From NCBI GenBank assembly GCA_034008185.1, contig CM067086.1:11036507-11100506 (forward strand): 64,000 bases of DNA, given 5' to 3'. The DNA comes from Gorsachius magnificus. Its lineage: Eukaryota > Chordata > Aves > Pelecaniformes > Ardeidae. Positions within the stretch are counted from its first letter, which is position 1, and every line of letters begins with the position of its first letter. The notes beneath the pieces are model-generated. The model was given only the letters and a program-made list of their open reading frames with translations, was not told the origin of the DNA and did no database searches. The position numbers and the translations under genes are program-made. This document shows, piece by piece, positions 22,301-34,580 of this stretch.

Positions 22301-24229
22301 TGTGCTCAGTAGCAACGTGTCATCAGAAAGAGCGTGCATTTAATGGCTGAACAATGCCATGCATGGTGTCACCTTCCCAAGGGCTAACTGTGCAACAGCT
22401 TCTCCAAACTGCTGAATTTCCACTGCTGAAGCAGTTCATTAAAAAAAATCCTTATACAGCTGGGAATTATAAAACTCTGCAAGAGCCTGAGATGCCAAGG
22501 ACCTTCATTTGGAGGCACACCTATGTTTCTAGTGCTTTGGAAGCTAGTCTTTTCCAAAAATCTTTCTATAGACACTAAAGCAAGGATGAACCTGGCCACA
22601 GTCCATTCACCATGAGTGATTACATCTTAAAGGGACATTGCCTCTCTTTAAAAGTTCTAATTCTTCACATGTTTCTGGTTAAAAAACCCCACAAAAGAAC
22701 CAACCTTTGTGCCTATGTCAGTGCCTTAGCTGTATAAATTTAAACATTCCATTGTAAGCTAAGATTATCTTGCCTCTTGCCCACTGAGACATGTGGGTTT
22801 GGCTTTATAAGACTCCGTAACTGGCCTGCTTGAACCCTGTCCAGCAAGTTTTCATCTAAATTGATTAGGACTTGGAACGTATTTTCTTGGACAAATTGTG
22901 TTCTAATGAATAGAACACTCCCTCACAGCTGTCCTGCCAGAAAGCCAAGATTTTTTCTGTCTAGAAATCATCCCAAAGTGACCCTTAGATAAAGTTCAGA
23001 ATCCATTTTCATTTTTTAATTAAGAAAAGGTTTGCTTAATTCCATTCCATACATTTCACGGCTAGGCAGCTGACACATGATTCCCCCTAAACATTTAGTT
23101 TTAAAGAATTTGGTTGTGATGTCAGATCTGCCACAGACTATACATTTCTAAACACGCTGTTTACATTAAATGCAAAGCATAAAGACAGCTTCAGAAGTCT
23201 CTCTCATCCCAATACCTGTAGATGGCATATAGGGCAAACTCAAGGTTGGCTCTATTCTCCACAAAATAAATTTAAATATTAGTGAAGACAAACAGGGGAC
23301 ACTGCTCTAAAGCCTCACCCAGGCACCAGGGATTTCCATGATGCCTTTCCCCAGGGACATGGCTCCCCAACAGACCCCTCCTCCCACCCAGTAGGTAGCT
23401 ACAAGAGCTCACCTTCAAGTCCAAGAGTGGGCTGGCTGGGAAATCCTGTCATTAATTATTGCTAGCCAAACGAAGAGGGCATTTCCCCTCAATAAGGAGC
23501 CCTGGCCACTCCGAGGTAAGAGCTTTCCCCAGTCAGGATGAACATACCTCTTATTTTTAGCATTTTGCTCCATAGTTGTTCTCCCAGATGTCCCAGCTTG
23601 AAACCTCGGTAAATATTTCTGTTATGATTAGCCCATCTGGAATTTTTATTCTATGACCATTCCTATGGTACACAAGGAGGATTTCATTCAATCCAGAATA
23701 CCCAGTGGACATGCATGATTACATCATTTTGCTTATCTTTTAGTGAGAGTATTTCTAGGAACCAGGAGTACAATTTGAGACAAGATCAGATCCTTTCTAG
23801 TCTTGCAAAAGATGGTTCCTACCCATGCACCTATGTGGCAATAACATGTCTTCAGAATGGTTTTGGGATTTTGCTGACACATGGCACTCAGAAATTAAAG
23901 ATGTTTACAGGAATTCAAAGGAACAGGTCATTCCAGGAACATGAGTCCAACTCTTTAAACTTCAGCTATATCTTTAACAAGGCAGGAAACTAAGGCAAAG
24001 TCACTTATACTCAATCTTGAATGGGATTTGACTCCTTCAGCTACTAACTATGCACACAGAAGAAATTAAGTAAACACGACAAATTGCTCTGCTACAAAAC
24101 TAATTAGCATTATGGTATTGCCTGTGGAAAACAGGTCATAAGAAGACAATAAGAATGAGAAACTTCCTCTGGTCTCAACAGACTCCACTTGCTCATACTT
24201 GCAAGACACATCGAGCTGCAGAAATTTAC
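19318..24229 (-). other. presumed intron of the minus-strand gene
   Basis: It contains the C20/A10 tract and a weak MIR-like piece near 23960-24000. No convincing exon was seen; a donor at 19713 (ACAG|GTAGGC) follows an open 14-codon stretch but does not fit the phases. Confidence 0.4.
21788..21817 (+). repeat. C20 followed by A10 tract
   Basis: A run of about 20 C passes directly into about 10 A. The C run is unusual because it is not bounded by a recognisable repeat. Confidence 0.85.
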
Positions 24230-24291
24230 CTGAAATCCCACAGGGAAAGATGATAGCTGCTGCAGTTATTCTTCAATGCCGTTATTGAAAG
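24230..24291 (-). CDS. candidate minus-strand gene, second exon of the left block
   Basis: The 62 bases before the donor TTCAG|GTAAAT read LSITALKNNCSSYHLSLWDF plus two bases (phase 0 in, 2 out). The two leftover bases and the first base of the exon at 19317 form a Ser codon. The acceptor (GGATGAG, weak pyrimidine tract) is poor, so the 5' boundary is uncertain. Function unknown. Confidence 0.35.
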
Positions 24292-24402
24292 CTCATCCAG
24301 TCAAATCAACACGATTAGTCAACCTGCATGTTTAGGTGAAAAAGGTCTTAATAAGCTTATGCTGCTTTGGCAGACAGATTCAGATGGAAAAATACCACAT
24401 AC

Positions 24403-24465
24403 CTTGGCTATAGGCCATGTCGTCTTTGCTTGTGGACTAAGATAACTGGTTGCATTTTCAGCCAT
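24403..24465 (-). CDS. candidate minus-strand gene, possible first coding exon
   Basis: An ATG in good start context (A/G at -3 and G at +4: GCAATGG) begins MAENATSYLSPQAKTTWPIA, ending AAG|GTATGT (phase 0). An in-frame TAA lies about 50 bases upstream, which fits a translation start better than an internal exon. An upstream ATG in another frame weakens the case. If this is the start, the eight exons down to 8166 form a closed 324-codon frame. Confidence 0.35.
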
Positions 24466-25836
24466 TGCTTTGACCTCATGGTTTGTGGTTTTTTTTTCTG
24501 TGTGCTCTTAAACCAGCTCATTGGAACCTAAATATAATGACAGGGAATGAAGAGGAACAAGATTTGCTAACACTTTATTGCACTGTATTCTGCAGCCTGC
24601 TATTGTCTGGAAATGTGGTTATAATGGGCAGATTATACAACATTAAACCCTCCTGAAAGCATACACAGAAACTGTGATATAATCATGCTCGGAGCAGTTA
24701 TCTTTAAACACAAGCATGGGTTCAGCACCCAGTGGAGAGCGGCAAGCAAAGCTATGAGCCCAAGGCAAAACAGTGACCAACTGCCAAGAAACATCCTCGT
24801 TAGTCTTTGTTAGAGTTTGTATTTTTAAAGTCATTGTGCAGTTTAATTAAGTTGCTAACATGCAGATGAGAAAGTGGAAAAAAATGTGAAGACATAGGGA
24901 GATGAAATGCTAAAGCACTGAAAGATGTCACCTCCTCTGTGAAATGCTTACACTATGAAATAAAAAGAGAAGAAAGAACGAGTCATTTCAGGATACATCT
25001 GGAATGAGAGATAAGACCAGAAGATTATAATCTTCTAGTAGTCTTCCACAAAACCTCTTTATTTGCATTCTACATCATGCGGTCTGATTCTGAACAGAAA
25101 TCAAATGGAGAACAGTCAAGAAGATATACTGCCGTCTAAGAAATGGGATTTCAGGACATGGTGGCACTTTCAAGACCCTGAAAACTTGATCCACATGTTC
25201 CCTGAAGATGCTAACAACATTTACTTGTGAGAGCTGAAGGTTTGATCAAGCCTAAGTCATCACAGAATTATTAACTTGGAGATCAAGGACATAAATAGGA
25301 TAAGAAAGCAGAAGAGAGCGCAGAACTCAAGTCAACCCTTGTGACCACCCCTGGTGGTCCCTGTGTGCTACCAAGTTGGTCACAGGCTGCAAGTATTTTT
25401 TGGTTGCATTCCAGCTTGTTATACTCATTCAGCTCCTCTCCCTGTTTATCTGTTTTGCAGTGCTGGACATGTGAGTAGTTTTCTGAAATTATATAAAGCT
25501 TTTAAGCAGAGACAGCCAAAAATGTTTAGAGAGAGACAGGCAAACTATTTCTTGAGTTGAAGAGGAGACTTCAGGCCAGATCCCAGCTATCACTTCCAGC
25601 TTAAGTTCCCCTTGCACCATTTCCAGAAAAAGAGAGGACTTCAAGCTGTCCTTGGGAGCAGTCGGGAATTTCCTTTTGCTGGGGGGACCCACAGGTGGCA
25701 TCAGGCCAAATGAAGCCAGATTCCTGCTGTCTGCTCCCCACTGACAAAGCGGGTGCTCCCCAGTCATCCGCCAACAGGAGGGGACAACCAGCATTCAGTG
25801 TTGTGGTCCCCTGGGATGAGCATTTCCTGCCCTCAC

Positions 25837-25938
25837 CTCAGGTAACTGCTGCTTTGGTGGGTATCGAATTGCTGGTATGGAAACCAGAGAAAGCAGTGAG
25901 CTACTACCAGGGGGCCTGCCAGGATTTTTGCCCCTCAT
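25837..25938 (-). CDS. possible minus-strand exon
   Basis: A good acceptor (TGGTTTCTGCACAG) and donor (CTGAG|GTGAGG) bound 34 codons, MRGKNPGRPPGSSSLLSLVS then IPAIRYPPKQQLPE, phase 0 to 0. The text is basic, then Pro/Gln-rich. It could be an upstream exon of the left block or a 5' untranslated exon. Other frames and the plus strand are also open here. Confidence 0.35.
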
Positions 25939-27324
25939 CTGTGCAGAAACCAGAGGACTTTGCCCTAGCTTGTGCTCTTTTGCACGTGTGGCTGCCCTTG
26001 TCTTGTTGCATGACTCAAAGGCTGGCATGCAAGCAGTCCCCCCCTTGCGCATGAGCAGACAGGTAGGAGACTCCGACAGCAAGACCAGATATTACATTAC
26101 CTTTAACTCTTACATACCCAGTAATGAATCGGCACCCGTTTCACAGAAGTCACATGGATTGCCAACATCCTGGAGCAGCCCTGGCTCAGCCATCTACTTG
26201 CATGCTGAATTTCCACTGTGCTTAAATGACAGTTTTGCCTAAGGACTTGGTCTTGAAAAAAACAGAAGTGCTGAACACCAAATACAAGCTCTGGGCAGTT
26301 AACGTTTTGCAAGATCCATCCTTGTTGAAGGACTGCAGGTTTGTACACCCTCTGCCATTAAATAGAGGGACAGAAGGGTTACAGGAAAGGCACACTTGAG
26401 CTCTCTGTAGCCAGTATACAGCATCGTAGGGAATTGAGCCAAAATGTCAACACGAAGGAAGCAAAACAGAGAACCAAAGAGAGATGGGAGTGGAGTAGAA
26501 AGCTCAGAATTATGGACACAAATTAATGAACCAGCAGTACTGGAAATGGGAACAAGCTGTCAGAACTTCATCTCTTACAAGGGACAAGGAAAAAAACCCG
26601 TAATTTCTGATGCTTCTGATGGAAACAGAGTTACGCAAGACTGATATTGTTCACACTGATTTAATTAAGACTCTGTCAGCACCGTCAAGCTTAATTGGCC
26701 TGGTATTTAAAGTTTATAGAAGTCAGTTATAAAAACGTGCTCTGCACTAAAAATCAGCATTCTATAAATGGTCGCAGTCCTAGAAGGGTCGCCTTTTTGG
26801 CACAGCAGGCTCTTGAGAGCATCCCACTTATGTGCTAAGATATCTCTATCTAGCTGAAAAGATTACAAGCTCATGCCACATTCCTTGCCCACACAGTCCT
26901 CTCCTCACAGTTTGTGGGAATCTGGGGTGTCCAAGGAATGCAGAGTCAAGCTTCCTGGCAGCATCCCATCATGGAAATCATTTCACAGAGAATTAATCCC
27001 CAATTCTGACACTTCTTGTCATGTTAGATTCAAATCTCTGCATTTGCTGAGCTGTAATGTGCATGGAAAGGCAAGGACTAGACAATGGACTTGCACCACT
27101 TGTGAACATTTTGGTTTCTGGGCTGGTGAGCAACAGAAGCAGTACTCTATGTAGAGAAACAAGCTTGTCTGGATGTCAGCGACAGCCCAGGGGTAGAGTA
27201 CGCCACAAACCTCAGCTACTGTCATGTACAACCCTATTCATCAGGGCCACAGCACCTCTAGCACTAACTACTGCAGCTGTGGGACATGCCTTTCTTCTTG
27301 CCTCAGTGGGCAGCAAGTACTCAC

Positions 27325-27366
27325 CAGCCTGGAGTCACCAATGAAATCAGTCAGGTCTCTAGCGGG
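27325..27366 (-). CDS. possible minus-strand exon
   Basis: A long pyrimidine tract ending CCTAAGGCAG and a donor CTG|GTGAGT bound 42 bases reading PARDLTDFIGDSRL (phase 0 to 0). An alternative AG lies four bases upstream. Signals are strong, but the segment is short, so coding status rests on splice sites alone. Confidence 0.35.
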
Positions 27367-29014
27367 CTGCCTTAGGGAGTATTATAGATAAGATTCAAAT
27401 AGAGACAGCAAAATTAATATCAATGAGAACAAACAACCAACACTCCCAGAAAATCCAATGTTCTGTAATTGTTATTGCTTCATCAGTGACAGGAAAGAAC
27501 AGTGGTTTAAAATAGAAGTTCACTTAATTGAATTTCCCTTAAGGCACAGAAAATAAGCTTCCATGAAGTGGTATCAATTGTTCAGCAATAACATGCTCTC
27601 CTGACTGAAAACTGGGTTAGGAATTTGTATTGTATTTTCACAAAACGTAATTCCTAGCCCAGTTCCCTCCTCCTCCTTGAGATAACCAGGCAGATTCCAC
27701 CTCAGTGACCACTGAGTTAGACTATGGGGGTCGGTCAATCTGTAACCAATGTCCAGCTTCTCCACACACCTACTTAATGGAGGCTAGTCGATCCGCTACA
27801 GGGCTTTAGATGCACAAAGGCATTAAAGGAGCTTGTTGCTTAAATACCTTTGTAGATATGCATCCTTATCCTCTGTGCTGGGGCCTAAGGTTCAAAACTC
27901 TGTGTCAGCCCAGGCACAGTCAGCTGCGCACAGGACTCACATCCTTGTCCCCCCCGGGTTACAGGGCATGCAGAAATCTAAATCTCAGGATACTAAAAAG
28001 AGGGGGAAAAGGGAACACTCAAAAGCTACAGGACAATGAGGACCCATACCTCTTTCTGATAATGTAGAAAGCGTTAAGAACCAAGCCATATATTTAAGTG
28101 TGAAATATTATCTTTCCAAAAGCTTGTCATAAATGTGGCTCACACCACAGGGATGGCCATGCTTTCCAAGTTTGTGCAGCAGGAAGAATATTTCCTAGGG
28201 AATAAGGTCAAAATATTAGTATTCAACTGAATCAGTATAGGCCAAATTAATGAAGTTACTACTCCATCATAGACTTCCATACGTGAAATCTGAGAAAGCG
28301 GTTGTATCAACAGCACATCAATCCATGGCACTGGTCAGATGAACAAAAAAACTAACCTTCAGTTTCAAAGTTTCATTCAGCTTTGGCACAGAAAGGTTAA
28401 CTTTTGTTTAAACAATGCTTCTGAACAGATAACATTAATTAAATGTTTGCATTCAAATCTTATTACACAGTGCAATAAGTTTGCTTTCTATACAAACACT
28501 GAGCGTCTGGTACAGAACAGGAAAGCTGGGGAGGCAGACACTAGTGAGTAATAGTTCAATCCCATGGACCTTTTTAAAACTAAAAGCAAGGAGGGGGGAA
28601 TGTTTGCCATCTCCAGTCTCTGTGTGCGTCCGCCTCTAAGTTTCTTCTCATTCTCCAGGGATTTGCAAAATTATATGTTTAAATATTAATTTTCCTTCTA
28701 CTCTAATGCTGCTTAAAACTCCTTTTTCAAGCCCAAGAATGACATAGCCAGCGGATGCAAATTACACTCAATAAAACCAGAAATCTTGTAGCAGCACTGG
28801 GTAAGTCAAATGCCAAGTTAGCCCTGATGTGAAGCAAAGCAGCTAAATCATCCATCCAGATGTGAAATGCTGACAGTCCCTTAACTGTAGCCGTTCTAGT
28901 TGCAATATAGAGGTGCACGATTTGGCTTTGTTAAGCAGACATCGTGGATCTATTTATTCTGTCCACAAGTTGAACAGGAAGTTTATTAAACTTGCATATT
29001 GCTGGACATATCAC

Positions 29015-29107
29015 CTGGCTGCTGTGTTTCATATCGGAATGCAAAATTGGACAGTCCTTTTCTGTACTGACGTAATGTACTGCCATGCGGAGGATTTCTC
29101 TTTGAGC
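29015..29107 (-). CDS. possible minus-strand exon
   Basis: The frame reads AQREILRMAVHYVSTEKDCP then ILHSDMKHSSQ before CCAG|GTGATA (phase 0 out). Two nearby AGs (upstream of 29107 or 29099) are possible acceptors; the second gives phase 2 in, which matches the exon at 29878-29954. The amino-acid mix looks coding. Donor and acceptor are average. Confidence 0.4.
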
Positions 29108-29877
29108 CTAAGACCTATTTCCCTGACCCCAGGAGCGCATTGGATGTTGTGCATCCAATTCCTGACAGCAGTGCTTCATTTTGCTCTTGAGCAACCACTT
29201 CTCAGCAAGCCAGGAGCAGAATCCAGCTCTTCTTGGCTGGAAGAATTGGGATGTCCCAAAATGGGGCTTTTTAACAGATGAGTGAAAAAGCAGAGCGCCC
29301 AAAGGACCATCCCTCTCCAAAGAAAATCATACAAATCAACAAGGAAAAATTCCTTTTCATAAGTTAGACTTTCTATGATGGTGAAACAGCTGTGAGCTTT
29401 TGGGCTTAGTTCTCCTCCAGTGTACCCCTGAATATCCATTTGACTGTCTCAACAAGGCCCCAGGGGACAGAGTGAGGCTCCTGGGTCTGCCTTTGGCAGA
29501 TGCTGAACCAAATCGACTTTAAACATGCCCTAGATTTCTTGTGAGAGACCATCTTGGTCAGACAACTCCTCTTTGCAGCAGACCTTCCTGCCACCCCCAG
29601 CACACCATCGCTCTCCCTCTGGATGCTTTCCTTCTGTTGGGCTTGGCTGGGCTGTGGCTTCCTCCCCTGCCAAAGCTGCGAGCTGCAGCCAGCACGGCTG
29701 CTGGGGACACACTTGCTGCTGCCACCAATGTGCTCTCTCTGGCAGTCTGGGAAGCTGCAAATATGGTGCTGCTTCTCATGCAGGAGAGCTCGTACCTCCC
29801 CCACGATGGGGAGTCCTGGCCCAGGATGTTATTAGTGGGGTACAGGATGATGGTTGGGAGCACAGCATTATATCCAC

Positions 29878-29954
29878 CTGAAGGCCCCATAGGGAAGAAA
29901 ATGGGGGTGATGACCATGCTTTTCAGACTTCATTTCCTGAACCACCAAGTCCTC
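29878..29954 (-). CDS. possible minus-strand exon
   Basis: An excellent acceptor (CTCTCTGATGCATTTGCAG) opens 77 bases reading EDLVVQEMKSEKHGHHPHFL then PYGAF, ending TTCAG|GTGGAT (phase 0 in, 2 out). It follows in phase from the exon at 30500-30774. A His-rich stretch is present. Overlapping open frames on both strands of 29.4-30.0 kb are taken as shadows. Confidence 0.4.
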
Positions 29955-30499
29955 CTGCAAATGCATCAGAGAGAACAAGGGAGTTCTGAATAACCTTTGT
30001 AGTCTCTCTTCTTTGTGCAGTGAGCTGCTGAGTACGACCATCCCCTACTTACTAATATAAGCTATGGGGCAGAACTGCTTTTTCCTCACTTTATTTGCAG
30101 TTCAATATCAATCCCAAATAATTTCTCTTCACCCTGACGAAAGTTTTCTCTTAACAGCAAATAGTGTTGTTTTCAGACTTCTCTTAACAACCCCCCAATG
30201 GGCACTTAAAATTTTGTTGAATTTAGCCAGTGACCATCCTTTCAAAGTGGATAGTTCAAAAGATTGCTTGTTTTCAGCTAAAACTGTAAAAAATACACTG
30301 TTTTGTCCAATGAATCCCTCCTAGATTTACAGCAAGCCAACTGGATTCATAAACTGTTCACAGATAGAGTAATCAGGCAGATTTAAAATAGGAAACATTT
30401 TCTCTTCTGTTTGTGGTAATTTTTTTCAAAATCAGATGACAAATACAACATCAGTGCAATGTATGATTTTACAAATGTATAAGGGCCCTTCCCTGACAC

Positions 30500-30774
30500 T
30501 TCACTCTTCACAGCAGCCTGCAGAAGGTAATTTAAGATGCAGGCATTTTTTGAAATATGAATAGAGACAGACTCATCCAAAGCACACCAATCTTTCTGGC
30601 CTGTTCTGAACAGAGAAACTTTAACTGCTATAAGCATTTCAAGAAGTCTGGATATCTCCTGAGATGGAGGATTACATCTTCTCACTTCTAGTTTAATACA
30701 GTAGGAGTAGGCAAACCCCAGCATATGTACAGGCATGTGAACCCAACTGTCATCCCTCAACACCCTTTCATGGC
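30500..30774 (-). CDS. candidate minus-strand exon, helical HEAT/ARM-like look
   Basis: This is the longest convincing exon outside SWAP70: 275 bases, phase 1 in and 0 out, reading HERVLRDDSWVHMPVHMLGF, then EISRLLEMLIAVKVSLFRTG and later NACILNYLLQAAVKSE. The Leu/Ile/Val pattern suggests paired amphipathic helices, as in HEAT or armadillo proteins, but I see no family signature. The acceptor is AATAGCATTAG. The donor (GAA|GTGTCA) is weak, and the open frame continues 35 codons past it, so the 3' boundary is uncertain. Confidence 0.5.
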
Positions 30775-30888
30775 CTAATGCTATTGTAATTATTCAGTCT
30801 GCTTTCTGCACCTTGCCTGCTTGCTTGACTTTGCATTTACTGAGCCTCAGTGTCACCTCCATGAACTACCACAAAGCACCACAAAACA

Positions 30889-30985
30889 GGGGTTGGCAGC
30901 GACCCCTGGATGTCTCTCAGCCCAACCTCCTGCTCGAAGCAGGTCTGTCACCAGTGCCAGAGCAGACCATCAGGTTCAGCTGCTG
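30889..30985 (-). mobile_element. CR1 LINE 3' UTR fragment
   Basis: GGGGTTGGCAGCGACCCCTG followed by CCCAACCTCCTGCTCGAAGC resembles the CR1 3' region in the same orientation as the copy at 53 kb (element on the minus strand), with more divergence. Short and diverged. Confidence 0.7.
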
Positions 30986-32896
30986 TCCCACTCACTAGGA
31001 AGTTTCGACATAAAAACCATAGCAATATTCAAACTACAACCTTGCCTGAACTTGTGATCATCCCAGGAACCATTTGAGCCTTCACAGTGGTCAGGAATTG
31101 CTTCTTGTGAAGAATACAGTGGGGAATGGAGGTCCCCAGCTACACAGAAGTTAGTATTGCTTCACCAAGCCTGACAACATTATGAATTTTTACAAACTGT
31201 AAAAATGACCAGATTCCAAACTTTGAGGTAGGGAGAAAAGCTAGCTATATACTATAATTACATTTTCTTTGGACTTATCTATCTGTACGTGAGAGCTGGG
31301 GTTGAAAACACTTAGTACAAAGCAGAGAGGAACTTAAAGCACGTTCATTTATTTAAACCAGCTTCCAGCATTCTTGTTCAAAGCAAATGCACAGATATAA
31401 AGTTTCAGTGTAACAGGGATTCTCTTTTTGTTCTACAATGCTTTTTAAATTGCTATCCTGTCTGTTCCCCTTCCAGAGAATTAACACTCATCTGTATGTA
31501 ACCTATGCTTAAAGGACAGGGACTAGTAGGGTAAAACCGTGTAGGACACTGCTCCTGATGTGTTCACCCAGCTCTTGAGATTCCCCACTGAAGAGCAAGC
31601 AGAACTGGTATCTATTATATTATATTAACGCTTCTCAACACGTTCCTCAGGCAGCTGCAAGAGGCCAACTAAAAAGGATGCCCCCTGAGCAGCCTACTAG
31701 GGAGGCCAGGTGCTAAGGTACAGACCTTGACTTTATGACACCCTAATTTTTCTCTAAAGTTTTTGCCATTAGTCATAAAGCCCTACGCATTCCATTCATC
31801 TGCATGGTGAATAGATTTTCACAGTAAAAATTCAGATACTTTCTGCAAGTTCATCGAAGTTCAGTAAGCTGTTTTATCTCATTGCTAGGAACATGTCTGC
31901 TTGAACTGGAAAACTTCCTGGCAAAGTGCAAGTCTTTAACAGAGGAGTCAGTACTTGTCAGACCATGCAGAAAGCTCGAGAGCTCCCTTCCCAGCAAGCC
32001 TTACACCTTCCTCGCAACTCCTGTGGCTTTGCACATGCCTGCAACTACATGCCTCGGAACCATACGCTAGTTTATAAAGGCAAAAGAGGTTTCTTTCAAA
32101 GTTTGAACTTCGGCTTTGTTTTGAAACCTTCCCCTTTTTTCCTGACTAATGCAGCTCATGAAGGAACACCTCCCTCAGGCCAAAAGCATGGAAGATGCTT
32201 GTGAAGATCTGCCAAGATTTTAACAAGGGCGTCCTCAGCACCTTGAAGCTGCACATCAGTGGAATGTGGCCCATATTAATAATACTTTAACTTCTCTCAA
32301 CATGCTCAGAGACAGCCTTGATGCCAACCCACATGGTCCTGAGGGCAGAATGACAGCATCCACACAGGCTATTAACCTGAAAGACAAACGTTTGCATTTT
32401 CTGCTAATCCCCTCAAGTACTTAGTATTTCAGAATCTCTTTCCTCATAGTTGCACTCATAAGACTGTGGAATTACTTATTTTAGTCTGAAAGAGGCTAGT
32501 CACGTGCTGGAAGTAGTTGTGAGAACTGTCACTTGTTTATTACCACAGTGCTATTGGTATATAGCAAATGTATCCGATTTACAAATGAAGGGCTTTGTTC
32601 CAGAAATTGCTCAGACACATGCAAACCCTCACTAAGAAAGAACATTTTGGGGATGTAGGTAGGAATCACTCACAATGTGCCCAGTAAGCATTTGTCTGCA
32701 CATCCAGGAGTTAGCTCGGTAGGCATGGACCCTGTCCCTCCACCCTATCCCTATCCTAGGGCAAGCCGAGGAGGGAAGTGCCGTTGCAGCACTTCACCCA
32801 CTGCTACAAAGGTATCAGCCTCTTTCAAAATATCGTACTAACATTTAAGCTGCAGGAGTGCAGACTGACCATTGCAGAAAGTGGGCCAGGTCTTAC

Positions 32897-32975
32897 CATC
32901 TTTTCTATGGTAGAAGCCACTACGGCAACAAGAGAGATCAAGAACATCTTGATTTGGACGTATACCTTTGAATTA
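32897..32975 (-). CDS. possible minus-strand exon
   Basis: The donor AAGATG|GTAAGA is strong. The frame NSKVYVQIKMFLISLVAVVA then STIEKM is hydrophobic and helical. With the acceptor GTGGTTAAG it enters in phase 2, matching the phase-2 end of the exon at 40161-40334. A longer plus-strand ORF overlaps and is considered a shadow. Confidence 0.35.
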
Positions 32976-33839
32976 CTTAACCACAAAGAATATTATGGGC
33001 ACAGGGACTTAAAACAATCACATAACCAAGCCAATTTTATACCAGTCTTATCGGAAGGTGTTTCAACAAGACACTTTGTGCGTTGTTTACATTTCCAAAA
33101 TGATGAACCAGAGGACAGAACAAATGAAACTAAAACCCCAGGCTGCTTCATGTAGTTTCTATGCCTTGGCAAATCAAAGTCAAAATAAGATCCTAAAACT
33201 TCCCCACATCATCTCCTCTCCTCTCGCAAGGGGGGAAGGAAGGATTCTTAAGTGCTGTTAAAAGACTAGCTTTTAGCATCAGTTCCTCATCTCAAGTCTG
33301 TTAAGAGAACACAGTGGTGACCCTCTCTCCTTGTGCCTGGAGAAGAAACCTGACAGAGGAAGGTGAAGAAAACACCAGCAACACTGAGAGAAAGAACAGC
33401 AAGAAAGCAAGTTTAGTATTATGGACTTGTTGCCAAGTGGAGGCAGATCTTTCCTTGTTGACATGACACAGACTTCACTCTTGGGCTAGGTGTGCTGTAC
33501 AGGAAAGAGCTGGGATCCCCCCCAGCTCCACTGGTCTTGGTCTGGTTAATCTCTACCAGAAACACACTTGCCAACTCTCTGCCTTTTCTGACCATCATAA
33601 GTTTCAAGGCTAAAGATCAAAATCTGAAAACAAAACATGTTGAAAGCCTTGTCTTCTCTGAAAGTGAGAAGAAAGCATGTCTAACTATTCAGACTGCATG
33701 CTTTTCAGTATGGGCATGCTGGATTGTCAGAGTTTACATGATAGCTGTCATCAGGGGATCACACAACACGGTGCAAACAAGCCACATGTTAACCCTGAAA
33801 GGCAGGGATAAATCAAGATTTTCTGTATTTCTCTGAGCA

Positions 33840-33915
33840 CAAGACTGAAGAACTAAGAAGTTTAGGGATTTGTGCAGGGTCACATAGAAGCAGCAGAGCT
33901 GTGAAGGGAGCCTCT
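33840..33915 (-). repeat. MIR-like SINE
   Basis: AACTAAGAAGTTTAGGGATT then GTGCAGGGTCACATAGAAGC and AGCAGAGCTGTGAAGGGAG follow the MIR order gaggttaagtgacttgcccaaggtcacacagctag...gcagagc in reverse orientation. The 80-codon minus-strand ORF over it is a by-product. Confidence 0.45.
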
Positions 33916-34565
33916 GACCAAAATAACATGGATGCATAGGAAAAAGTCCAAACTCCACAGTTTGCCTAATTCTCATGGGATCACAGGCCCTAAGATTTCA
34001 CCAGGTCAAGTAAGCCACAGTCTGCTCAAGGATATACATTCCTTTTTTATCATGTAACCACTATGTGACCGTGACAAAAAGTTCAGGGGGTTCTTTTCTC
34101 TAATAGTGCCTTTTTAAGGGGAATCAAAAAAACAAAAAGAAACCCACGTGAGCATACAACAACAAAACGATCACTCCAGCCTCACTTCATTTCACTTGCA
34201 AACAATATCAGTACTTTTTTTGTTCAGGTATGTACTTTTTATATATACTGTATGGGTATATACTTAATACATACTTTTCTGCTGGAATAATAACAACCTA
34301 TGTCCTGGGCACAGCACAAGCAAGAATCTCACATTAGAAGATAATTATCTTGCTACAGTCACATATCGAGAAGTAGCTACTCGAGCATAGGCTGAGAGTA
34401 TCCCATCTAGGAAAAGGAAAGCAGAGCTTGAAGATGCTCTGGGGCAGACACACAGTCAGAGAAGGACCTTCAGCCACCATCAGCATGCACCCCACTACCA
34501 CAGAGCTGTGCACCCCCATGAAGAGCAGCAGCATTACATTTTCCTTTCTAAGCCATAAAGCAGGA

Positions 34566-34580
34566 GGGGGGGGGGGGGGG
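34566..34580 (+). repeat. G15 homopolymer
   Basis: Uninterrupted run of about 15 G. The length may be unreliable. Confidence 0.85.

Larger units (their letters stand above)
8166..24465 (-). other. left-block gene model: eight exons, closed 324-codon frame, tail-to-tail with SWAP70
   Basis: Joining the exons at 24465-24403, 24291-24230, 19317-19083, 16292-16277, 15913-15777, 9980-9874, 9033-8931 and 8417-8166 gives 975 bases, an exact multiple of three, from ATG to TAG with no internal stop. Junction phases are 0, 2, 0, 1, 0, 2, 0. The best-supported exons are 9874, 15777, 8931 and 19083. It may be a complete small gene or the 3' end of a longer gene running to 61 kb. Phase agreement was partly used to choose exons, so it is supporting evidence and not proof. 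Confidence 0.4.

Noticed and set aside
29541..29993. 150-codon plus-strand ORF and several overlapping minus-strand ORFs
   Set aside because: All frames are open on both strands in a locally GC-rich patch. Only the 77-base minus-strand segment with an excellent acceptor (29878-29954) was kept as an exon candidate.
30383..30499. Continuation of the minus-strand frame beyond the exon called at 30500
   Set aside because: The text becomes Tyr/Lys/Phe-rich and AT-biased, typical of chance read-through. A donor was placed at 30500, though it is weak.
33734..33976. 80-codon minus-strand ORF
   Set aside because: It overlaps a MIR-like SINE and has no splice support.
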